Shown here one piece after another: positions 42,207-52,600 of a stretch of DNA of 64,000 nucleotides. The stretch spans positions 41,218,962 through 41,282,961 of the forward strand of contig OU862928.1 in the NCBI GenBank assembly GCA_917880885.1, written 5' to 3'. Position numbers and translations under genes: made by a program. The number at the start of each line of letters is the position of its first letter. Within the stretch, counting starts at the first letter, position 1. Source of the DNA: Limnephilus marmoratus. Lineage: Eukaryota; Arthropoda; Insecta; Trichoptera; Limnephilidae. The notes under the pieces are model-generated. The model was given only the letters and a program-made list of their open reading frames with translations. It had not been told where the DNA came from and made no database searches.

Positions 42207-43985
42207 ATGGACATGGGGGAAAACAGCGCAAGCGACATGGACGATGAAGCTAGCGACGTCGACCATGATGAGGATACTCTACGCGTGCCACCAGAACCTT
42301 CCCATAATCTCGATGTTACCCTTAACCCCGATATGACCACAGAATTTACGAGACAAGACCAGGACGATAGGGAGGCATTGCATTCGATTCTGCCGCCTGA
42401 CGGTTACTCTTTCAATTGGTCCAGAGATATCTCGCATTTTAACGGGATAAGGGAAACATTCACAGGTACACCAGGACCCACTTTCAATACTGACGAAATT
42501 GGCAAGCCTGTGGATGCTTTCCTTAAAATCTTGGATGCAGATTTCATTGAAATGATTACGAGAGAAACCAACAGGTACGCCGATCAATACCTTGCCAAGA
42601 CACAATTAAAGCCCCATGCGCGTTTAAAAAAATGGGCTCCCACGAATAAAGATGAAATGTATGTATTCTTGGCACTTTTAATGCATCAAGGTAACTCTCC
42701 CCTTACCATTGAAAAAGACTACTTCTATTCCCAAAGAATCACCGCCGTGCCTTTTTTCAGCCGGGTCATAAATTATAGTCGTTTTCTTCTCATTAAAAAA
42801 TTCCTTCACTTCACCGACAACGAAAGTCTTTCTTCTGATGCACCGTTATCTGCGCGAAGATTACATAAGATTCAGTCCGTCTTGAACCACCTCTCAAACA
42901 AGTTTGAGACTCTATACCTGCCCGAGCAAGAGATCTTTCTGGATGAATCCTTACTCGGCTGTAAAGGCCGTTTGGGGTTCGCACGGATGATCAAAACCAA
43001 AGCAGTCGGCGCAGGTATGAAGTCTTACGAGCTTTGTGAGATCAAGTCTGGCTATCTTTGGAAATTTCAAATTTATGCGGGGAAGACCATTTCTAATCAC
43101 GCTGAACCGACAAATCACGACAAAGACATGACGCAGGCCAACTTTTCTGGTGTTCACGATAACCGCCGGGCCGCTGCAAAGATAGTGTACGATCTCGCCA
43201 GCCCTCTATTTAACAAGGGGCATACGCTAATTATGGACAATTCTTATAACAGTCCATTATTGGCGCGATGCCTCAAAAAGAGTGGGATGGACTGCATGGG
43301 CACGTTGCGGTTGAACCGAGAATTTGTACCCAATGCACTTAAGTCCCATCTCAAAGCAAAAATGAAAGAAGGTGAGGTCGCATTCTCGAACTGCGGAGAC
43401 CTTAATGTTATGGTTTGGTTGGACAAAAACTTGGTAAGTATGTTGTCCACCTATCATAGAGCAGATATCGGGGAAATTGAAAAGTTTAGTGCCTGGACGT
43501 ACAGACCCGAACTGGTACTAGATTATAACATGCTAATGGGGAGCGTTGACGGAAAGGATCAACTTTTGGCAGGCTTCCCCATTGAACGACGGGGAAGCCA
43601 GGTCTGGTACAAGAAGCTTTTCAGGAGACTTCTGAACGTTTCGGTGCATAATGCGTACGTGTTGTACAGCTCAAAGCTCCGCAAGGAAAATAAACACATT
43701 TTGTACCGAAACTTCAGGAGTGAGGTTGTAGAGGATCTCCTCCATCTATTCTGTCCCAGCCAAATTGACACTCTGACAAGCACAGTCCCAAAGCCGGGTG
43801 GAAAGACTCCGCGACCAATCCTGAAAGGCAATCACTTCTTGGTTTATAACGGGAATAGGATAACTTGTACGTGGTGCAAAATTATGAAAAAATATAAAAG
43901 GACCGCAACAAGATGTAATGTGTGTGATGTGGCATTATGCTTCGAGTGTATGATGCCATATCACACAGATTTATTGAATCGTTGA
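42207..43985 (+). CDS. piggyBac-family transposase (PGBD-like), open frame
   Basis: A single open frame of 592 codons from the ATG at 42207 (just after a TTTTCAG acceptor; the frame is open upstream to 42099). The N-terminus is acidic (MDMGENSASDMDDEASDVDH). Catalytic core landmarks of the RNase H-like DDD fold are FLDESLLGCKGR (D246), LIMDNSYNSPLLARCL (D344) and MLMGSVDGKDQ (D448, D451). The C-terminal cysteine-rich zinc-binding domain includes C554-x2-C557, CNVCDVALCFEC and a final Y-H. The overall plan and length match piggyBac transposases, which excise and insert at TTAA. No stop or frameshift is present. TTAA-flanked terminal repeats could not be identified, so it may be an immobilised or domesticated copy. 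It sits between Harbinger fragments. Confidence 0.9.
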   Translation: MDMGENSASDMDDEASDVDHDEDTLRVPPEPSHNLDVTLNPDMTTEFTRQDQDDREALHSILPPDGYSFNWSRDISHFNGIRETFTGTPGPTFNTDEIGKPVDAFLKILDADFIEMITRETNRYADQYLAKTQLKPHARLKKWAPTNKDEMYVFLALLMHQGNSPLTIEKDYFYSQRITAVPFFSRVINYSRFLLIKKFLHFTDNESLSSDAPLSARRLHKIQSVLNHLSNKFETLYLPEQEIFLDESLLGCKGRLGFARMIKTKAVGAGMKSYELCEIKSGYLWKFQIYAGKTISNHAEPTNHDKDMTQANFSGVHDNRRAAAKIVYDLASPLFNKGHTLIMDNSYNSPLLARCLKKSGMDCMGTLRLNREFVPNALKSHLKAKMKEGEVAFSNCGDLNVMVWLDKNLVSMLSTYHRADIGEIEKFSAWTYRPELVLDYNMLMGSVDGKDQLLAGFPIERRGSQVWYKKLFRRLLNVSVHNAYVLYSSKLRKENKHILYRNFRSEVVEDLLHLFCPSQIDTLTSTVPKPGGKTPRPILKGNHFLVYNGNRITCTWCKIMKKYKRTATRCNVCDVALCFECMMPYHTDLLNR

Positions 43986-44369
43986 AGATCCAACCAACAT
44001 TACAAAGGACATTTATGTGAATTTCTTTGGAAAGGGTCACTTCCTAACCATTGAGAGACTTCATTCCTTCTAATATTATCAGCAGTATATAATACAATCC
44101 ATATAATGATGATACGCAGAGTTTGTTTTTATTTTGAAAAAAAATATTTTGTTCGGTTGGTACTTCCGACAAATGTTGTATTTGATTAATATGAAATTAA
44201 TCTGAACTTGAACATTTTATTTTTTTTTGTTGTGCGAAGGTCATATTATATTTTTTTTAAATTTACCTTACCTCTGTCAATAATTTTGGCAGCAGGGTCA
44301 AGTCTCAAGTCCTTTCTTTCTGGAAACTAACATCTTGTAAAAATGTGTTTATCTTATCTTGTTACAACA
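43986..44369. other. 3' flank of piggyBac gene
   Basis: AT-rich. No clear poly-A signal chosen and no terminal inverted repeat found. Confidence 0.35.
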
Positions 44370-45155
44370 GAGACCCCCTAAGGTTCGATTTTTTGAGAAG
44401 TTTCGGTGGACATTTTACATGTATATTTCAATTCTGATCATTCAAATATCTGTACTTATTAAACTTGCATTAGTGTTCTCAATTGTCCTTGTGTTTTACA
44501 CATTAAATTCCTTGTTTTATTTTTATGTTTTAATTATATTTTGTCAATACCACTAGTAATGTGGTTCTGAAAAAGGTTCGGTGGACATTTAACATGTATA
44601 TTTCAATTCTGATCATTGAAATATATGTACTTATTAAACATGCATGAGTATTCTCATTTTCCTCTGTTTTGGACACATTAAATTCCTTGTTTTATTTTTA
44701 TGTTTTAATTATATTTTGTCAATACCACTGAAACGTGGTTCTGAATAAGGTTTGGTAAACATTTAACATGTATATTTCAATTCTGATCATTGAAATATAT
44801 GTACTTATTAAACATGCATGAGTATTCTCATTTTCCTCTGTTTCGGACACATTAAATTCCTTGTTTTATTTTTATGTTTTAATTATATTTTGTCAATACC
44901 ACTTGTAATGTGGTTCTGAAAAAGTTTTGGTGGACATTTAACATGTATATTTCAATTCTGATCATTGAAATATATGTACTTATTAAACATGCATGAGTAA
45001 TCTCATTTTCCTCTGTTTTGGACACATTAAATTCCTTGTTTTAATTATATTTTGTCAGTATCACCAGTAACGTGGTTCTATTGGAGAAGGTTCCGTAGAC
45101 ATTTAACATGTATATTTCAATTCTGATCATTGAAATATATGTACTTATTAACCAC
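44370..45155. repeat. About 175-bp tandem repeat array
   Basis: Four and a half units. Each has GGTGGACATTTAACATGTAT, TTCAATTCTGATCATTGAAA, a CATGCATGAGTATTCTCATT block, and ATTATATTTTGTCAATACCA. A further unit lies at about 46848-46950, so the Harbinger element at 45548-46740 interrupted or separated the array. Confidence 0.8.
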
Positions 45156-45547
45156 TAGGTATTTTGCGATTATGCAAGTTTCATAAAAACTTTGTGTTAT
45201 TTCAGCTTCGCAATTAAAACTCTATAAAGGAAACATTTCTGAACATAGCCGAATACTCAAAACTGTTTTTGAAAAGTTATGAAATAAGCTTTCAAATTGT
45301 TATATTACAAATAAATATTAACGTTTGTAAATATTAAAATTTAGAATGCAAACATAAAAAAATTGAAAAAATATTTAATAAAAAATTAAGAATGTCCAAC
45401 GGCATATAAGCGATTTGGCAGGTGAAAACTGTTTCTACAAAATAAGTTTTTTTTTTTGTACTTCTATGGACAACTTTGAATAGAAATGTAAAGCTTGATT
45501 TAATATGGATCTTCTGGTTTTTGTTTTAAGATTGTCACTAGAAAGCC
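45156..45547. other. AT-rich stretch, no gene seen
   Basis: No recognisable feature between the array and the Harbinger derivative. Confidence 0.4.
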
Positions 45548-46740
45548 GGGTCCATTGCTCTTCATTTGCCTTGACAGTCCCATAACAAGTCAATGATTGT
45601 CATCAGTTTGTTAATAAATATTGTCAACTTTTGTTGTGTTTCGAGTTTAGTTGTGCTTCCCATGTTTGACGGAAAACATTTCCTAAACACTCCATCCCGG
45701 GTAAAGCGGGAAGGCAGGCGGGGGGAGATTCATTTTTTGACAGATGCCGCGCAATGCGGTCATGTGTGGAGAATTAACGGAACGGCCTTTTGTGGTTATG
45801 TGCAATGAGCGGGCATAATCATGAGTTTAAAATATTATTATACCTAAATATAATATAACAATAAAAATATTTGATAATAAAATTATAATATAATATCAAA
45901 TATTAATAATTATTCTGTTTTTGACGTAAATATTTACGCACTAATCGATATTAGTCAGAAATCTTTCCTGATAATTCAAGTTAGCATGGTCAACACAATT
46001 TGACAAGTAATCTGGGGTAAGGACCTGTCGCATTGAACATATGAAAACTTGACGTTTGGTGTTTATTGCACGTCGAATAGTAACCAGAATTTGGATTGCG
46101 TACATAACTGCAAGCAAGTGTCAAAAAATGAGTTCTGACGAGGAAGATGTCGAAGACGTTCTTGCGGTTTTAGCGATCGTAGAGGCAATTTCACCAGAGA
46201 GGAAACGCCGATTTCAAGTACAACCGTACCTTCGACCGCGAAATTTTAATCTGTATCAGGAACTGAAAATTGAAGACAGATTTGGGTTGGGAAATTTCTT
46301 CCGCATCTTGGAAACCAATTTCGAAGAGTTGATTTGTTTTATTCGGCCAGATATCCAGAAAAATGTGTGTAAATATTTACATCAAAAACAGAATAATTAT
46401 AAATATTTGATATTATATTATAATTTTATTATCAAATATTTTTATTTTTATATTAAATTTAGGTATAATAATATTTTAAACTCGTGATTATGCATTGCAC
46501 ATAACCACAAAAGGCCGTTCCGTTAATTCTCCACACACGACCGCATTGCGCGGCATCTGTCAAAAAATGAATCCCCCCCGCCTGCCTTCCCACTTCACCC
46601 GGGATGGAGTGTTTAGGAAATGTTTTCCGTTGAACATGGGAAGCACAACAAAACTCGAGACACAACAAAAGTTGACAATATTTGATGACAAACATTGACT
46701 TGTTGTGGGACTGTCAAGGCAAATGACGAGCTATGGACCC
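45548..46740. mobile_element. PIF/Harbinger deletion derivative with long inverted ends
   Basis: The ends GGGTCCATTGCTCTTCATTT and, inverted, GGGTCCATAGCTCGTCATTT continue inward as about 350 bp of inverted repeat (including CCGCGCAATGCGGTC-like and GGAAAACATTTCCTAAACAC-type blocks). Between the arms is the 5' flank and N-terminal coding part of a Harbinger transposase (46128-46365). No TSD could be fixed with certainty. An element in the act of becoming a MITE. Confidence 0.75.
46128..46365 (+). pseudogene. PIF/Harbinger transposase N-terminal fragment
   Basis: The ATG at 46128-46130 opens MSSDEEDVEDVLAVLAIVEA, then VQPYLRPRNFNLYQELKIED, then NFFRILETNFEELICFIRPD, ending at IQK where the coding homology stops and the right inverted arm begins. 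Compared with 41521-41930 it lacks the 5-base deletion, so it shows the original frame there. The catalytic domain is absent. Confidence 0.7.
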
Positions 46741-47430
46741 CGCTGAACAATAACAGAGTTATAATGATTTCTGTGGGAATACATGTATTGTACTTGACTG
46801 CTATTGTTATATTGTCGTGTAAACACGCTTACGGGTCAGAGTGGTTAAACAAGCATGAGTATTTTCATTTTTCCTTATATTGTACACATTAACTTCCTTG
46901 TTTTATTTTTATGTTTTAATTATATTTTGTCAATATCACTAGTAAAGTCATTAAATGTAACTAAGCCAATGTTCAATTCTGAATGGTGGTATCACTCTGG
47001 AACAAATATAAATTGATTAAATTTTTATTATGACAAAGTGTGTTTTAAATGTAAACATTTTTTTAAATCAATTTACCTAGAACTATTGTTAGTACACAAC
47101 TGTGATATTAATTTAATTGATATAAATAAATAAAGAAATAAATTATTTGTTCTATTAATTATTTCCTCCCCACTATTTTTTTGAAGTCACCTTTAATTCT
47201 AAAAATTTTACAATAGGTGGCGTGAGAGGTAATGAGTGGTTTGAAAAAGGTGTTTTTCATAAAGTTTAGCGACAGAAGGGGTGGAACGGTGGATGGGGGA
47301 AGGGTGGGAGTGTTCGTGGGACCAGGAGGGGGGAAACGACGACGCATGGGAGAGGATAAGAAGGGGAGGGGTGGCGAAGAAGAAGGGATTGAAAAGGAGA
47401 CATAGTAGCGGTAGGGGCAGGATACATTTG
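46741..47430. other. Array remnant and unassigned sequence
   Basis: It contains one unit of the 175-bp repeat (46848-46950) and a short motif TTCAATTCTGAATGGTGGTA near 46973 shared with 11799 and 20290. The purine-rich tract 47275-47410 opens several long frames by composition only. Confidence 0.4.
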
Positions 47431-47439
47431 GAAAAATCC

Positions 47440-47770
47440 AGGTTTCTCACACGGACAGCTGTGTTTGTGACCTGCTCACTCACACTTCTTATGTATTCGT
47501 GTTGGCACCAGACGAAAAACAAAAAAAAAAGCAATTCAATAAACAGAATTGCCAAATCTTTAAAATTCGGAAACACGTGTCCACCCCTATTATTAAATAT
47601 TGGAACACAGCAACAACTTCTAGGATTCATCATAAGAGTTACCAAACCATTCAGGTCACCACACATAATCAAAATACTGTACGTCTCTTTTGTTCGCTCA
47701 ATATTAGAAAATGTATAACTGTTTGTTTCCTAAATAAACTAAAGAAAAAAAAGTTAAACTTTTAATTGTC
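47440..47770 (+). pseudogene. LINE polymerase fragment
   Basis: The translation contains LGFIIRVTKPFRSPHIIKIL then YVSFVRSILE, the L-G-F-x-x-R...K-x-L-Y-x-x-x-V-R-S-x-L-E block near the end of Jockey/R1-like reverse transcriptases. Short and broken. The upstream part is frame-shifted. Confidence 0.5.
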
Positions 47771-47929
47771 TCAAATGGCGTTGAAATCGTATGATATTTG
47801 ACAGTTCTACGCGGTTCTAATGAGACCGTATTTTCGATTACGGCACCTAGCGGGAAAAAATCATGTGAAAACAATTTAAACCTACACCATTTTCTTCGGA
47901 AATGCTGTGTAGGCAGTGCAGGTTTTTCT

Positions 47930-48300
47930 TTTTACATTAGCTCTACACAGCTAGGAAAATAATTCTCCTCAGGGCATCTTTGGGGATGCTGTGTTGCAGG
48001 TCTTTTTAGAAAAGGAAGTTCTGGGAAGGAAAAGTTTATGAGGGTTGGGTAGGAATCTGGGGTCAGTGGGTCCAGAAGTGACAGACGTATGAATCTATCC
48101 CTTCAACTGCGGTGAAAGGCGAAGAGTCAAGGGGTTCTGGCTGGAGAGGTCAAAATACCTCCTCAAACGTCACCCCATGAACCCGGGCACCCCTGCTAAG
48201 TCACCAAACATAGTGAACCACTTGGGGTGACCTATGGCAGAGGTGTTGGTATTCCAATAGATGGTTCCCGGGGTGGCGATACCCATACCCGCCTCTCAAA
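47930..48300 (-). repeat. SINE-like repeat copy
   Basis: Minus orientation, from GAGGCGGGTATGGGTATCGC (48296) to CCTAGCTGTGTAGAGCTAAT and poly-A at about 47935, with internal losses. Confidence 0.6.
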
Positions 48301-48440
48301 ATGCTAATTATGAAATTATATGGTAATTTGCTACTATGGGATATATCTATTATTTCAGTGATTTATTTTGTTATTTATGCATTTTAGTAAGGAACTCCAG
48401 TGAAAAATATTATGGCTTTAAAAAATTTGTTCATATAGAC

Positions 48441-49350
48441 CAGAGGTTCCGAAACTTTTTTTTCTCATAGACCACTTTCAAAATTTTACTGGTTTCGGTG
48501 GACCCCCTGCTGCTACATTTCTACCACATTCCCAAAACTCGTCAAAAAATGTGAAGAATCGATCTAACGATGGAAATTTGCGTCGCGGCTGAGTTCCAAC
48601 TCTAACCTAACCCTAAATTCGAAGTGGTAAAATAAATAAAAAAATAGAATATTTTCTTGTGTTGTATTTATTAAAGTAATATGATTATATAATAGAATTT
48701 TTCAAAATACAGCCTGTCAAAAATCACCGAAAAATTTGCAATTTATTGCTCCCTTAATTTTATTTTTTTACGTTTGCTCCATACAGGAGGCTCTGAGGAA
48801 AATAATTCCTCTCAGGAGGTGTCGTCTTTGGGGATGCTGTGTGGATGGTCGTTTTAGGAAAGGAAGGAGAGGAAATTCTGGGAAGGAAAAGGGTATTAGG
48901 AGTGGGCAGGAATCTGGGGGTCAGTGTGTCCAGGAGGGATGGACGTATGAATCCGTCCCTCCCACTGCGGTGTAAGGCGTTGTTCTGAGAGAGTACGGCT
49001 GGAGAAATCAAAAGGACTTCCACAACTATTCTCTCCCGATCCGGCCTGCCTTGCAGCTGGTGGGCAGACGCATCCACTGCCAAGATCCGGACAAACCTCA
49101 CCTCATGAACCCAAGCACCCCTGCTAAGTTACCAAAAGTACAACAACTTGGGGTGACCTATGGCAAAGGTGTTGGTTATCCAATAAATAGATCCCGGGGC
49201 GGCGGTACCCATACCCGCCTCCCAAATTGTAAACTAAAGACTAGTTTTTGAGTTAACTGCCTACATTGATAGGTAAAGCCAAGTCAACATTTTTGTTCTT
49301 TAATATCGAAACCAAATAAATTTTCGTGGACCCCTACTTACACTTTGCGG
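48441..49350. mobile_element. hAT-like relic (CAGAGGTTCCGAAAC end) with nested SINE
   Basis: The left end CAGAGGTTCCGAAACTTTTT is followed by a TAGACCACTTT block and CGGTGGACCCCCTGC. Near 49326 the inverted-type text CGTGGACCCCTACTTACAC and a TTTGCGGACTCCCATTTTTT block marks the right part. The exact right terminus and TSD are lost. A SINE-like copy (48768-49232) splits it. Confidence 0.45.
48768..49232 (-). repeat. SINE-like repeat copy, nested in hAT relic
   Basis: Minus orientation, from TTTGGGAGGCGGGTATGGGT (about 49227) to GAGCCTCCTGTATGGAGCAA plus poly-A (about 48768). Near full length. Confidence 0.65.
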
Positions 49351-49691
49351 ACTCCCATTTTTTAATACTTAGGTATTAGGTCATTTATTCATTAAAAAAA
49401 TTGGACTGGTGTTCCTTATTACAAAAATGTTTTTTTTTGTTTTTTTGGATTCATTCGTAATCCTCAATAAAAAAATATATATATCGTTTATAAAATAAGG
49501 AACTATCCCCAGTATAATATGTATGTATAGAAAAAATTCCTTTCTGGGTATACTACTTTTCAAAAATTGTTTAAAAAACATGCTTCGTCTCTGGTCCAAT
49601 TTATTGTTTGTGGTCTGTTTTTCGAGTTTGACAGTGACAGTTTGCGTCACGAAATTCCTATTCGGTGAAACATTGTGCAGATAAACTAAAA

Positions 49692-52600
49692 ATGGTAAGC
49701 AATACATTCTAAACGACGTTCAATGTATGTTTTCTAAGTTATATTATTATAATTCCGACGAATTTCTTCCAGGCTACTGAAATAGAAGATACCTTAAAGC
49801 GAATTCACGCCCATAAAGGAGTTGTCGGTACGATCATCGTCAATTCGGAAGGTTTGTTCGATATTGTTTTTTACACCGTTTCTGTCCGTTGCTATGGGTG
49901 CTGCGTGCATCGATATTCTTTTCGAACGTTTCTAACCTCAATTCTTAAATCGGTTGCAGCTCTCTGTAAGAAAAAATGAGAGCTTTGTTTGAACTAATTC
50001 AAGCCTCTCAAAACAACTGTTATGTGTGCCAATTTTCAAACTAAATTGACCCCTTCTGAGGTACCCATAAAATTTTACAAAAATCAATTATTTGTATTTG
50101 GGTGAGATAATATCGGGTGAAATGCAGATCCCGCCAATGTGGGGGATTTTAATAAAAATGCACTTTCTAGATGAGAAAAGTGTGGAAAAGTTGAATAAAA
50201 AAGAAATTAAGGTGCGCTTGGAAAAATTGAGGGAGATACAGCCGTTTAAAGAATGAATAAAATGACACTTCGTGAACTTATACTACGCCATTTTGTTACT
50301 ATTATGTTGGTATCTCAGACTTGCTATAAACGAAGGTTGATACGATTGTAGCCAACTATATAATAAGGCGCGTAATTATGAAAAACAGAATTAATAATGG
50401 TCACAAACCATGTTACACAAACCTGGCGTAGCCGCTAAACTACTTGAAAACTGGGATGTTTTTCTTGTGTTGACGCGAGTAGGCGTTATAAAGGGGCACA
50501 AACCATGTTACACAAACCTAGCGTAGCCGCTAAACTATTTGAAAACTGGGATGTTTTTCTTGCGTTGACGCGAGTAGGCGTTATAAAGGGGCACAAACCA
50601 TGTTTAGCGTAGTCTTAGGTTAGGTTACTTTAATTTGGAAACAGTTTAAAAAATCGTTGAAAAAAAGTCCGCTAGACAAATTTCATAATTACGCGCCTCA
50701 TCTATCACATGAAGTCGGCTACAATCGTATCTAGGCTCTTGGTTTTATCAGGTCAGGGATACCAACATATTAGTGTCAAATGGCCAGGGATACCAACATA
50801 TTAGTGTCAAAATGGCTGACAGTATCGGTTCATGAAGTGACATTTTATTCATACTTTAAACGGCTGTATCTCCCTCAATTTTGCCAAGCGCACCTTAATT
50901 TCTTTTTTATTCAACTTTTCCACTCTTTTCTCATCTAGAAAGTGCATTTTTATTAAAATCCCCCACATTGGCGGGATCTGCATTCCTCCCATAATATCAT
51001 AACCTCAACGGTTTAGTATAATTTTGAAAGAAATGCGAAAATTACGAATAACCTGACTATATTTTAATCATTCCTATCATCATTATACTGGGAAAATGTT
51101 GCTTGTGCAATGATGAAGGTCCAGCTAGCAGATTATTGAACTCATGAAGCCTGGTTGGAAATCAATAACCTTGTACCACTCAAAAAACTAGCGTAGGCCG
51201 AGCATTCAAATATTTTGTTGATTCTTTTTATATTTATTATTTTCAACGTTTCCAGGAATTCCAATAAAGACTTCTCTGGACAATGCCACAACAGTTCAGT
51301 ATGCTGGTCTCATTAGTCAACTGTCTGACAAGGCCAGGAGTGTTGTGAGAGATCTGGTGAGTTATAAGAATCTACACAGTCCAATTATTTTATTTCATTA
51401 ACCCAAACATTTCTTGGTCAAGGGGTTTTACATTTCGGAACTCCTTAATGTTGCGCAATTATGTTTTGTTTTGTATTTTTTACACTTTAGGCTAAATTAC
51501 ACATTAAGGAATACATTGGCTACGATTAATGCCCTGTGCACACGAGGCTAGTATTGCAAGTCAGGATAGATAGCAAGCTATTTTTTTTTAATGTCTTTGG
51601 TAGTAACCTAGTATCATCAGCTCTATGTAGACAGCACTAGCTTTGCTTTTAACCCTTCGAATAATAAGAAAATAATTTTCTGTCAACTTTTGCCTGTCAA
51701 AGTTTGCGCGCAAAATTCCTGGTTCTTGCCATGCATTTTAAATGTTCCTATTTATTAGTTTTTTTTAACGCTTTTGCAAAAATAAAAATTGTTCTAAAAT
51801 TTAAGTAAAATAATCTTTCTGATATGTTTATTAGAAATCAACCTTTTTGTTTATAAATATTAAAATTTTAATATTGGAAATGTAATTTGGCTAAAAAATG
51901 CATACCTGCGAATATTTGAATTAAAGTAATTAAAATAGAATAAACTTCAAATTTTAAATTCTGATTCCTTTTCTGAATAAAATTTGTAATAAAACTGTCA
52001 CCTCACTTTTTATCACTTTCATACAATTTTTTTATAATTAAATATGGATTATGTCACAAATAGGTGCAAAATCAAACCGTAACTTTTGATCAGGTTTGTA
52101 AAATATCTGAACAACCTAGCTCATATAATTCTAAGACAATGAGAAGCATTATTTCTTTCCGTTTCTAACATAAAAGAAATCACAAATATTCGCATTACAG
52201 AAAGAGAGATATCTAACTTTTAATAATGCACGGTCGCCCTGGGTCTCCTGTTATTATAACGGCATATGATGTTTTGGGACAACTTGGGTCTCCTGTGATT
52301 AAACGGGTTAAGCTAGAGAATCCCAGTGAGCTATGTGTCTCAAGACAGGATAGTTTAATTATTATTTTTAATTGGTAAACTAACGTTTAAGACAAGATTT
52401 TTATGCATAGCACAAAGGGTAACAATTATTATAAGCAATAATTATTAGCCTGAAACACTCATCCACATTGAAAAAATCTTCCCGTCCCGTTGGCGGCAAG
52501 TATCTTTTCTCGGAAGATTTTTTCAATGTGGATGAGTGTTTCAGGCTGATAATTATTGCTTATAATAATTGTTACCCTTTGTTCAGGATAGTTTAATACA

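Noticed and set aside
47275..47410. Purine-rich tract with open frames on both strands
   Set aside because: Low complexity (AGGGG-rich). The openness is explained by composition.
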